From Roseibacillus ishigakijimensis (lineage in GTDB: Bacteria > Verrucomicrobiota > Verrucomicrobiia > Verrucomicrobiales > Akkermansiaceae): a stretch of 64,000 nucleotides of DNA. Both the position numbers and the translations under genes were made by a program. This document shows, piece by piece, positions 44,476 through 52,412 of this stretch (within the stretch, counting starts at the first letter, position 1; each line of letters opens with the position of its first letter). The stretch covers positions 1 to 64,000 of the forward strand of contig NZ_JAENIO010000023.1 in NCBI RefSeq assembly GCF_016595415.1, written 5' to 3'. The notes below the pieces were generated by a model that ran no database searches, was not told the origin of the DNA, and was given only the letters and a program-made list of their open reading frames with translations.

Positions 44476-45434
44476 AATCACTCGTTCTCCTCCTCGCCCT
44501 CCTTCTCCCCCTCCACGCGCAAGATTCCCCGCAACTGCCAGAAGTCCCCTGCACCCGCACCGTCCTCACCGGCATCGGACAGGAAGACGGGGTCATGCGA
44601 CGCGATCCCAGCGACATCATCAAAGTCGGCGACCTCTACTACCTCTGGTATTCCAAAGGCAAAATCAGCACCGGCTACGATGCCACCCTTTGGTATGCTA
44701 CTTCACAGGACGGCGTCTCTTGGCAGGAACAAGGTCAAGCCCTCGACAAAGGAGCGCCCGGCAGTTGGGAGGCGGGCAGCGTTTTCACCCCCAATATCCT
44801 GGTCGCGGAAGGACGCTATTGGCTCTTCTACACCGGCACCTCCAAAGCCTACGAAGCCCCCTTCAACCCCGATTCCAAAATTGGCCTTGCCGTGGCTGAT
44901 TCCCCCCGCGGACCCTGGGAGCGCATGCCCGACAATCTCATTCTGCGCAACAGCGAGGATGCGGACGATTTCGACAGTCACCTCGTCGACGATGCCTGTC
45001 TCCTCGTGCGCGACGGCCGTTACTGGCTCTACTACAAAGGCCGTCAACAAGGAAAATCACCTGCCGAAACCCAAATGGGCCTGGCCCTCGCCGACCACCC
45101 GGCCGGCCCTTATCGCAAACACCCGGGCAACCCCGTCATCCCCGGCAATCACGAAGTCGTGGTCTGGCCACAAGGTCCCGGGGTAGCCGCTCTCATCGGC
45201 ACCACCGGCCCCAAGGAAATGCGCGAGTCCGTCTTCTATGCTGAGGACGGCATTCATTTCCAGCAAACCCACCGGGTGATTCGCCACCCTTGGGCCGCAG
45301 GCACCTACCGCCCGGCCGCCTTCTTGGACAATGGAAAAGGGCAGCCCGTCACTTGGGGAGTGGAAATCGGCCGCCCCCAGAAAAAAGGCGACCTCCCCTT
45401 CCTCCAGCGCTTCGACCTCCAGTGGCCAGACTAA
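44472..45434 (+). CDS. Secreted five-bladed-propeller glycosidase, GH117/GH43-like
   Basis: This 320-residue exported enzyme has a signal peptide (MKSLVLLLALLLPLHAQ) and repeats of the form YYLWYSKGK, YWLFYTGTS, YWLYYKGRQ typical of five-bladed beta-propeller glycosidases. MRRDPSDIIKVGDLYYLWY, DSHLVDDACLL and NHEVVVWPQGPGV recall GH117 (neoagaro-oligosaccharide hydrolases) more than classic GH43. As third gene of a coupled sulfatase operon it probably trims a desulfated algal glycan such as a galactan or fucan. The substrate is inferred from context. Confidence 0.75.
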   Translation: MKSLVLLLALLLPLHAQDSPQLPEVPCTRTVLTGIGQEDGVMRRDPSDIIKVGDLYYLWYSKGKISTGYDATLWYATSQDGVSWQEQGQALDKGAPGSWEAGSVFTPNILVAEGRYWLFYTGTSKAYEAPFNPDSKIGLAVADSPRGPWERMPDNLILRNSEDADDFDSHLVDDACLLVRDGRYWLYYKGRQQGKSPAETQMGLALADHPAGPYRKHPGNPVIPGNHEVVVWPQGPGVAALIGTTGPKEMRESVFYAEDGIHFQQTHRVIRHPWAAGTYRPAAFLDNGKGQPVTWGVEIGRPQKKGDLPFLQRFDLQWPD

Positions 45435-45754
45435 CCCCCGCCCCCCTTCCCCCTCCTTTCACAAGTCCTCTTCGTCCCGTTTCATTCCAGATATGAGACT
45501 CGACGATGTCAAATTCTTCACAAAACTCAAAAAAGCGCCTTTCAAGTCCCCATCACCAGAAAGGCCTATTTTGTGAACTTTGCGGATAGAGAGGTAGCTT
45601 CCCCAGTTGAAAAAGAGGGCTCGTAAAACAAAAGGATATTGGCTACCTCTAGGTTGGCCTAACTGCCATCACCACCGCGTCGAGGGATTCGCCTTTGTCG
45701 TTCCAAGAGAATTCGCTCAGCGGCTCCAGCTTGGGTCTTCCCACTCAGATACCG
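45435..45754 (+). other. Gap between sulfatase operon and helicase-nuclease gene
   Basis: These 320 bases hold no gene or clear terminator that I can support. The first 45 bases are very C-rich; the rest is more AT-rich than the surroundings and presumably carries the promoter of the following gene. Short open frames here do not look coding. Confidence 0.5.
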
Positions 45755-48700
45755 ATGTCATTATCCCCACCAACAAAAGAGCCCGAGGACGTCAAATGCG
45801 AAGGACCGACGATTAGTCTGACCATCGCTCCGAAGATTGGCTTTGCCTCCCAACAAAATGCAGTTCCGCTCATTCGAGAACTCGCCCTTGTCAACGAGAC
45901 CGATTCTCCTTTGGAAGAGCTGACTCTGACGCTCACTTCTCACCCGGCCATTCTTGAAAAGAAGGCTTGGAAGGTGTCTCAGCTGAAGCCGGGAGCGGTG
46001 GTCCATATCAACGATCGCCACGTTTCGCTGGATGCAAGCCTGTTAGGAGAATTGACGGAATCATTAACCAGCCAGGTGGTCCTCACGCTGAGCCAAGAGG
46101 AGAAAGTCTTGGCTCGGCGGGAAGAATGCGTTGAAGTCTTGGCCAAGAATCAGTGGGGTGGAATCGGATCCATGGCCGAGCTTTTGCCTGCCTTTTGCCA
46201 GCCCAATGAACCCGCCATCGACGGACTTTTAAAGGCGAGTTCGGAAGTTCTCCGGCGAAGCCAACAACCCGGAGCCATCGACGGATACAGTTCAAAATCC
46301 CGGAAGCGCGTTTGGCAACTCTGCGCAGCAATTTGGGTGGCGGTGCAAGAACTCAATCTGAGCTATGCGCTTCCCCCCGCCAGCTTCGAAAGTGAAGGAC
46401 AAAAAATACGCCCGCCCGTTCGCATTCTGGAAGGAGGGGTAGCGACTTGCTTGGAAACAGCCCTTCTCTTCGCTGCAGTCTTCGAACAAGCGGGTTTGAA
46501 TCCCTTCATTGTCTTGACCGAAGGCCATGCCTTTACGGGGGTATGGCTGCAACCACAAGAATTCTCCCACCCGGTAGTGGAGGACCTGGCGACCATCCGC
46601 ACCCGTCTCGAGCTCAAAGAGCTGATCGTCTTTGAGACAACCCTCGCCACCAAGGAAGGGAAACCCGGTTTTACCCAAGCTCTCGCAGCAGGTTCAGCTC
46701 AATTGAGCGAGGAAAGCTTTCATGCGGTCATTGATATTCGTCGCTCCCGCCTTCGCCAGATACACCCCTTGGCCAGCAGCGGTTCCTCCCTGATAGCCAA
46801 GAGCAGCCAAGTTGCCTCTACTCCCGACCCCGGGGTTTTGGAAACTCCGCCCGTGGATTTGCCAGCCTTTGATGTCGAAGTGGAGATTGAGGCAACCACT
46901 GCCTCGGACCGATTGGACCAATGGCAACGTCGCCTTCTGGATTTGACCACGCGCAATCGTCTCTTGCACGTTCCGGAGCGAGCGAAAATCATTCCGTTGC
47001 TTTGTGAGGACCCGGCTCAATTGGAGGATGAATTGGCGGCGGGAGATAAGATTCGACTTCGGGGCATGCCCGATCTGGAGGCTGGAGGACGCGACGTGGA
47101 CCTCTACCAAGAGCAGAACCGCGAATCTTTGCAAACCGCCCTCATCCGGGAGTGCGCCGAGCGAGGTGAAGTTCTCTCCTCACTGGACGAGAAAAAATTG
47201 GATTCCCGGCTGACCGAGATTTATCGCCAATCTCGCACAGATTTGAAGGAGGGCGGGGCAAACACGCTCTTTTTGGCTCTTGGCTTTCTCAAATGGAAAA
47301 AGACTCCAGACGACACCCGGAGTTATCGCGCTCCACTCATCTTGGTGCCGGTGACTCTGACAAGAAAAAGTGCCGCTTCGGGAATCACGATGACTCTCCA
47401 CGAAGACGAGCCGCGCTTCAATCTCACTCTCTGGGAGCTTCTACGACAAGACCTGGACCTCACCTTGCCTGGTCTGGATGGAGACCTTCCCACCGACGAG
47501 AGTGGCATCGATGTAAAGCTCATCTGGCAGAGGGTCAGGGAAGCCACCAAAGAAATGGCCGGCTTCGAAGTTCTGCCTGAAGTGATGCTGGGCAACTTCT
47601 CTTTTGCGAAATTTCTGATGTGGAAGGACCTGGTCGAGAGACGGGAACAGGTCCTCGATAATCCGGTGGTGAGTCGCTTGGTCAACTCCGGGAACGAAAA
47701 GGACCAAGCATTAAGAATGGAAGGTTTTCCCAGAGAGAGCGAACTGGACCGCGACACGCCCCCGGGCGAGATTTTTGCTCCTCTCCCCGCCGATTCCTCC
47801 CAGTTGGCGGCAGTAATCGCCTCGGCCCGCGATTTCCACTTTGTCTTGGACGGACCTCCCGGAACGGGGAAGTCGCAGACCATTGCCAATATGATTGCGC
47901 ACAATCTGGCTCTGGGTAGGCGTGTTCTCTTCGTCGCCGAAAAAATGGCCGCTTTGGAGGTTGTCTATCGCCGCCTGGATAAGATCGGATTGGCGGACTT
48001 TTGCTTGGAAGTTCACTCCAATAAAACCTCGAAAACCGAGATTCTCAAACAATTGGATAGAGCTTGGGAAAGCTCCGAGGAGTTGGCTGCGGAAGAATGG
48101 CAGCGAGAAGCCGACCAGTTGGCAAAGGTGAGAAACGATCTCAATCGCATCGTGCATTTGTTACATCGCCAGCACCGCAATGGTCTGACCATTTACCAAG
48201 CAGTGGGCCGTGTGGTTCGCGATTGGACTCCAGGCATGATTTCACTGCAATGGGAGCGTCCACAACCTCATTTGTTGGAGGAATACGAAAAGATGCGTTC
48301 CGTTTGTCGCACACTGGAACTCAATGCGGCCACCCTGAAAAAAGCTCCAGAAGAATTCGTTGCGATCTCTTTTGATGATTGGTCAAGTGAATGGCAAGAA
48401 ACGCTGATTGCCCAAGCCCGTGAGATGGGGCCGAGACTCCAAGCCCTTGTCTCTGCCTATCAACAATTCACAAAGGCAACAACTCTCCCTGCTGAGAACA
48501 GCGAGCCCGGGTCCATACTCCGCTTGCTTCCCTTGGGCCAACTTCTCCTCGCTGCTCACGGCCGTCATCTGGCGGTTGCCTTTGAACCGGGTTTTGGAGA
48601 AAAAGAAGCGAGCGCGCAAAAACTGGCAGCCTTGCTTTCGCGGTATCGCGCCTGCCAGACTCGCCTTTCCACAGACTACCCCCCTGAGGTTGAGCGCTCT

Positions 48701-51595
48701 CTCGATCTGGCGGGGATACAAGTGCGATTGGCTGAGGCTGACAAGAAGTTCCTCTTTCTCGGCAAAATGGCTCGCAAGAAAGTCGTCAAAGATTTCCAAG
48801 CCCGCACCAGTACTCCGGTAACAACCAAGATTGATCAGGACCTGATCACTCTCACAGAAATGCGCGCTCTTCTCGCGAAGATCGATCCTGAACTGCACAC
48901 CCTCTCTGGCCTTGAGGGAGTTCGCGGGCTGGAAACTGATGAAGTTGCGCTTACGGAACACCTCGAGTTTGCTCAACATCTTCGTTCCACAATCTCCTCC
49001 CTCGCACAAACACCCGATGAACTCATTGCCGTGCGGCAAGCAGTGAAAGCCCTGCTTCTTGATGCAAATGAACTGCTCTCCCCAGAGGGGCCGGTGGCTT
49101 TGGCACTGCATCACCTGCAGGATACCGCCAAAAAATATGAAGAGGTCGATTCTCAGTTTTGCAGGCTATCGGGCTTATCGTCACAAGACCTCTCTAGCGA
49201 AAGGAAACTGTCTTTGGCTCAAGCAATTTGTGAACACGAGTCTCGATTGCGGGCCTGGACACACTGGCAGGCGGCTGTCAACGAAGCCTGCCGTCTGGGC
49301 CTGAACCCCTTGGTGGAAGCGGTCCAGAAAGGCGCAGTGCAAACGGATGGAATCGTCGACCAGTTCGAGCTCTGCTACGCCAAATGGTTCGCGACCCGCG
49401 CCCTCGATGCGGATGAGGAGTTGCGGAAGTTCAACGCGGTCGAGCATCAGGATCTTATTGGGCAATTCCGAGCGCTGGATGATAAGTTCGCCGAACTGAC
49501 CACTCGCTACATTCGGGCTAAGCTCAGCGGGCAAATTCCGAGCAAGAATGAGGTCACGCGCCGCAGTGGCTATGACGTCCTCCAACATGAACTGCAAAAG
49601 CAACGCAGGCACAAGCCCCTCCGTCAGCTTGCCAGCGAGATGGGCGATGCGTTGACAGCGCTGGCTCCTTGTATGCTGATGAGTCCCCTCTCCATTGCCC
49701 AGTATCTTCCGGTTGAACAACAGCTTTTCGATCTTGTGATTTTTGATGAGGCTTCACAGATCGCACCGTGGGATGCCGTTGGCTCGGTAGCCCGCGGAAA
49801 ACATGTTGTGGTCGCAGGAGATCCGAGACAAATGCCACCAACCAATTTCTTCGGTCGCAGCAACACCTCTCAAGACGACGACTTGAGTGATGACATGGAG
49901 AGCATTTTAGATGAATGTTTGGCAGCGGGAGTGCCCCGACAAGGGCTCACCTGGCACTATCGCAGCCGTCACGAGAGCCTTATCGCCTTTTCGAACCTTC
50001 GCTACTACGATGGCAATTTGATCACTTTTCCATCGGCTGTCACCAGCGACCGGGCAGTAAGATGGCGTCGGGTCGAGGGGCTTTACGCCAAAGGAAAGGG
50101 TCGCACCAACCAAGAGGAGGCCAAGGCCATGGTGCAGGAGGTCTTAATTCGTCTCACGGATCCAGAATTTGGGCGGGCGGAGAAGTCTTTGGCCATCATC
50201 ACCCTCAATAGTGATCAGCAACGACTCATCGAAGATCTCTTGGATCAAGCCCGGCGGGAAAATCCTGCCATCGAACACTTTTTCGGCGATGACTGTTCCG
50301 AGCCAGTCGTGGTTAAGAATCTGGAGACCGTTCAGGGTGATGAGCGTGATTTGATTTTGCTGGGCATTGGCTTCGGCCCCTCCGAGCCGGGAGGTGCGAT
50401 GTCGATGAATTTTGGTCCCCTGAACCGCGAGGGGGGTTGGCGACGGCTGAACGTGGCTCTCAGCCGAGCCCGGGAAGAAATGATCGTTTTCACCTCCTTC
50501 GACTCATCCCACATCGATCTCAACCGGACCTCGGCTCGTGCCGTTCGCGATTTGAAGCACTTTCTGGAATTTGCCGAGCGAGGCCCCGAGGCCTTTGCCA
50601 TGGCGGTGGAGGGCTCCCTCGGAGGCTACGAGTCCCCGTTCGAGGAAGCTGTCGCCACCGAATTGAAAAACAAGGGATGGGAGGTGGTTCCCCAAGTAGG
50701 CGTTTCCCGTTTCCGTATTGATCTCGGCATTGTCCATCCCGACCAAAAAGGAAACTTTTTAGCGGGGGTTGAGTGTGATGGTGCCACCTACCACCGCGCG
50801 GCCACAGCTCGCGATCGTGACAAGGTGAGAGAAGAAGTTCTTTCCGGCCTGGGCTGGAATCTGGTGCGGATTTGGTCGACCGACTGGTGGTATGATAAGC
50901 AGAACTCTCTTGAAAAACTACACGCTCAACTGAATGAGCTCTTGGAGCGTTCACGCATAGAGGGATCCTCAGAGGAAGAGAAAGTTGTAGATACCGATGA
51001 AAAAAAGCGGATTTTGCCAGATGAAGCTCCCCAAGTAAGCTCGCCAGCCGAAACAGAATTTCAACATGAGCATGAGTCCGAAACGGTAGCGCGAGTGGTG
51101 GCCTATGAAGAGGCACAACTAGAGAAATTCGCAGAACAAATCTCTGCAGAACGGTTCAACGATCCCGCCTACGACACGGTTTTGCGATCCCTCATCCGGG
51201 AGCTCATTGAGGTGGAAGCTCCGATCTCAGAAAAACTGGTCGCGAGAAAAATCTCCAAATGCCACGACTTCGGACGAACCGGACGCTTGATTCGAGAGCG
51301 CATTCTAGAGCTTGCCGAACATGAATTTCCGAATTTGGAAGAGTCCGATGGAGTCTCCTTTTTTTGGCGAGACTCCGAGCATCCCGAATCTCTCACAGTC
51401 TGTCGGCAGCCTCAGGAAGGACAAACAGGGCGCCGTCTCGATGACATTCCCGCTGCGGAAATTCGGGTGGCTGCCCAAGTGACCGAAAATCCCTCTGAGT
51501 TGAGCCAACTCGCCAGATTATTGGGGATAAATCGCCTATCGGCCGAGAACCGGGAGAGACTCGCCGAGATTTTGAATCAAGCGAGACAAAATTAG
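45755..51595 (+). CDS. Hhe-like defence protein: transglutaminase-like, DUF4011, SF1 helicase, REase, DUF3320
   Basis: This 1946-residue multidomain protein reads as follows. Residues about 18-140 are beta-rich. A transglutaminase-like domain follows with a plausible triad Cys232 (ATCLETA), His258 (EGHAFTG) and Glu294 (VFETT). DUF4011 starts at DQWQRRLLDLTTRNRLLH (about 387). The SF1 helicase has Walker A GPPGTGKS at 700-707, IFDEASQIAPW at about 1329-1339, GDPRQMPPTNF, TWHYRSRHE, TVQGDERD and NVALSRAREE. A PD-(D/E)xK nuclease of the MTES_1575/Vsr-like type has Asp1656 (RID), Glu1673 (VECDG) and RIWSTDWW. DUF3320 ends the protein. This is the architecture reported for the single-gene phage-defence system Hhe (DUF4011-helicase-Vsr). 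The start is ATG at 45755; TTG at 45695 is possible. Base composition is less GC-rich than the neighbours, suggesting transfer. Confidence 0.88.
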   Translation: MSLSPPTKEPEDVKCEGPTISLTIAPKIGFASQQNAVPLIRELALVNETDSPLEELTLTLTSHPAILEKKAWKVSQLKPGAVVHINDRHVSLDASLLGELTESLTSQVVLTLSQEEKVLARREECVEVLAKNQWGGIGSMAELLPAFCQPNEPAIDGLLKASSEVLRRSQQPGAIDGYSSKSRKRVWQLCAAIWVAVQELNLSYALPPASFESEGQKIRPPVRILEGGVATCLETALLFAAVFEQAGLNPFIVLTEGHAFTGVWLQPQEFSHPVVEDLATIRTRLELKELIVFETTLATKEGKPGFTQALAAGSAQLSEESFHAVIDIRRSRLRQIHPLASSGSSLIAKSSQVASTPDPGVLETPPVDLPAFDVEVEIEATTASDRLDQWQRRLLDLTTRNRLLHVPERAKIIPLLCEDPAQLEDELAAGDKIRLRGMPDLEAGGRDVDLYQEQNRESLQTALIRECAERGEVLSSLDEKKLDSRLTEIYRQSRTDLKEGGANTLFLALGFLKWKKTPDDTRSYRAPLILVPVTLTRKSAASGITMTLHEDEPRFNLTLWELLRQDLDLTLPGLDGDLPTDESGIDVKLIWQRVREATKEMAGFEVLPEVMLGNFSFAKFLMWKDLVERREQVLDNPVVSRLVNSGNEKDQALRMEGFPRESELDRDTPPGEIFAPLPADSSQLAAVIASARDFHFVLDGPPGTGKSQTIANMIAHNLALGRRVLFVAEKMAALEVVYRRLDKIGLADFCLEVHSNKTSKTEILKQLDRAWESSEELAAEEWQREADQLAKVRNDLNRIVHLLHRQHRNGLTIYQAVGRVVRDWTPGMISLQWERPQPHLLEEYEKMRSVCRTLELNAATLKKAPEEFVAISFDDWSSEWQETLIAQAREMGPRLQALVSAYQQFTKATTLPAENSEPGSILRLLPLGQLLLAAHGRHLAVAFEPGFGEKEASAQKLAALLSRYRACQTRLSTDYPPEVERSLDLAGIQVRLAEADKKFLFLGKMARKKVVKDFQARTSTPVTTKIDQDLITLTEMRALLAKIDPELHTLSGLEGVRGLETDEVALTEHLEFAQHLRSTISSLAQTPDELIAVRQAVKALLLDANELLSPEGPVALALHHLQDTAKKYEEVDSQFCRLSGLSSQDLSSERKLSLAQAICEHESRLRAWTHWQAAVNEACRLGLNPLVEAVQKGAVQTDGIVDQFELCYAKWFATRALDADEELRKFNAVEHQDLIGQFRALDDKFAELTTRYIRAKLSGQIPSKNEVTRRSGYDVLQHELQKQRRHKPLRQLASEMGDALTALAPCMLMSPLSIAQYLPVEQQLFDLVIFDEASQIAPWDAVGSVARGKHVVVAGDPRQMPPTNFFGRSNTSQDDDLSDDMESILDECLAAGVPRQGLTWHYRSRHESLIAFSNLRYYDGNLITFPSAVTSDRAVRWRRVEGLYAKGKGRTNQEEAKAMVQEVLIRLTDPEFGRAEKSLAIITLNSDQQRLIEDLLDQARRENPAIEHFFGDDCSEPVVVKNLETVQGDERDLILLGIGFGPSEPGGAMSMNFGPLNREGGWRRLNVALSRAREEMIVFTSFDSSHIDLNRTSARAVRDLKHFLEFAERGPEAFAMAVEGSLGGYESPFEEAVATELKNKGWEVVPQVGVSRFRIDLGIVHPDQKGNFLAGVECDGATYHRAATARDRDKVREEVLSGLGWNLVRIWSTDWWYDKQNSLEKLHAQLNELLERSRIEGSSEEEKVVDTDEKKRILPDEAPQVSSPAETEFQHEHESETVARVVAYEEAQLEKFAEQISAERFNDPAYDTVLRSLIRELIEVEAPISEKLVARKISKCHDFGRTGRLIRERILELAEHEFPNLEESDGVSFFWRDSEHPESLTVCRQPQEGQTGRRLDDIPAAEIRVAAQVTENPSELSQLARLLGINRLSAENRERLAEILNQARQN

Positions 51596-51658
51596 CAGAA
51601 AGTCCGGATTCAAGTAAGCTCACACACCTTATTCCTCCAAGCATTGGACATTGATAGA

Positions 51659-51686
51659 GAGCAGGAAGATAGAATCCTGCTCTCTC
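51659..51686 (+). terminator. Hairpin after the helicase-nuclease gene
   Basis: A perfect 10-bp stem (GAGAGCAGGA / TCCTGCTCTC) with an 8-nt loop lies 64 bp after the stop. The following bases are C-rich, not T-rich, so it may be a terminator working with Rho or an mRNA 3'-end stabiliser. Confidence 0.5.
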
Positions 51687-51751
51687 CGCCACCGCCTTTT
51701 CCCTCTCCTCTGCCTTGACTTTTTCCGGGGAGGGCTTTTTCTTTTTCGCCG

Positions 51752-52159
51752 TTGAACGCCTGTCGGTCCATTTTGCTTCTCATCGGTTGCCTCCACGTGG
51801 CAGTGGGGCCGATGAATATGCTGCAGATTATCGCCTGGACCGGGATGCTTCTCGACAATTCGCGCGAGAACTCGATGGCCGACGCCATTGAGATGACTTT
51901 CGATGGCAGCAAGCCTTGTGGCCTTTGCTGCGCCATCGCAGAAGCCAAGGAGCAGAAAAAGGAAGATCCGCTCGCACCGGCTCCCAGCGAAGGCCGCGAT
52001 CAATTGCGCCTCGATCTCTTCCCCTCCTCCGACCCGAAAGCCCAATCGGGTCGCTCTTTCCGGCTGCAGGCCGGTCCACCCGCCGGTGAGCAGGTGGCCT
52101 TTTGGGCGGAGCATGTGGCCAGCGTGCCCTCTCCCCCACCCCAGCGGGCTGCGGTCTAA
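51752..52159 (+). CDS. Small exported Cys-motif protein (FDGxxPCxLC)
   Basis: This 135-residue protein of a type I associate with Verrucomicrobia and relatives begins with a hydrophobic stretch (SILLLIGCLHVAVGP), then WTGMLLDNSRENS, then the signature FDGSKPCGLCCAIAEAKEQK with three cysteines, and a Pro-rich tail. The signature suggests metal or disulfide chemistry at the membrane surface, but no activity is known to me. TTG at 51752 supplies the signal-like segment; ATG at 51812 is the alternative and would remove it. It lies upstream of a di-haem cytochrome, a PEP-CTERM protein and a His-rich barrel on the same strand. Confidence 0.55.
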   Translation: MNACRSILLLIGCLHVAVGPMNMLQIIAWTGMLLDNSRENSMADAIEMTFDGSKPCGLCCAIAEAKEQKKEDPLAPAPSEGRDQLRLDLFPSSDPKAQSGRSFRLQAGPPAGEQVAFWAEHVASVPSPPPQRAAV

Positions 52160-52327
52160 TCTGATCTACCGTCTCTTTCTTTCCGGCCAATTAACGCCCG
52201 GAAAAGAGTTCCAGACTCTTGGCTCTAGCAGTCTTGAATCTTTCGCAAGAAAGAACAGTCACACTCGACTCGCGATGAGACGGTTGAGTCCAAATGACAG
52301 GCTCTTTGCGCCTGACTTGCTTCTGTA

Positions 52328-52381
52328 ACCGGCGAGACGCCGGTGCTCCCTGACCAGGTGATCTCTGAAGAGGTGATCTCT
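52328..52381 (+). repeat. GC hairpin and 15-bp direct repeat before the cytochrome gene
   Basis: ACCGGCG-AGA-CGCCGGT (52328-52344) is a perfect 7-bp hairpin of the kind seen as dispersed intergenic elements in this phylum. Just after it, AGGTGATCTCT occurs twice at a 15-bp interval (52356 and 52371), ending 32 bp before the cytochrome gene; this could be a regulator site. Otherwise the 253-bp gap 52160-52412 holds nothing I recognise. Confidence 0.55.
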
Positions 52382-52412
52382 CCTCTTGGGATCCTTGCTT
52401 TTTCCTTTCTCT

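Noticed and set aside
45607-45816. Short open frame overlapping the start of the Hhe-like gene
   Set aside because: No start context or domain, and it overlaps the well-supported gene in another frame.
52328-52344. Terminal inverted repeat of an insertion sequence
   Set aside because: Only a single short hairpin, no transposase and no matching partner nearby.
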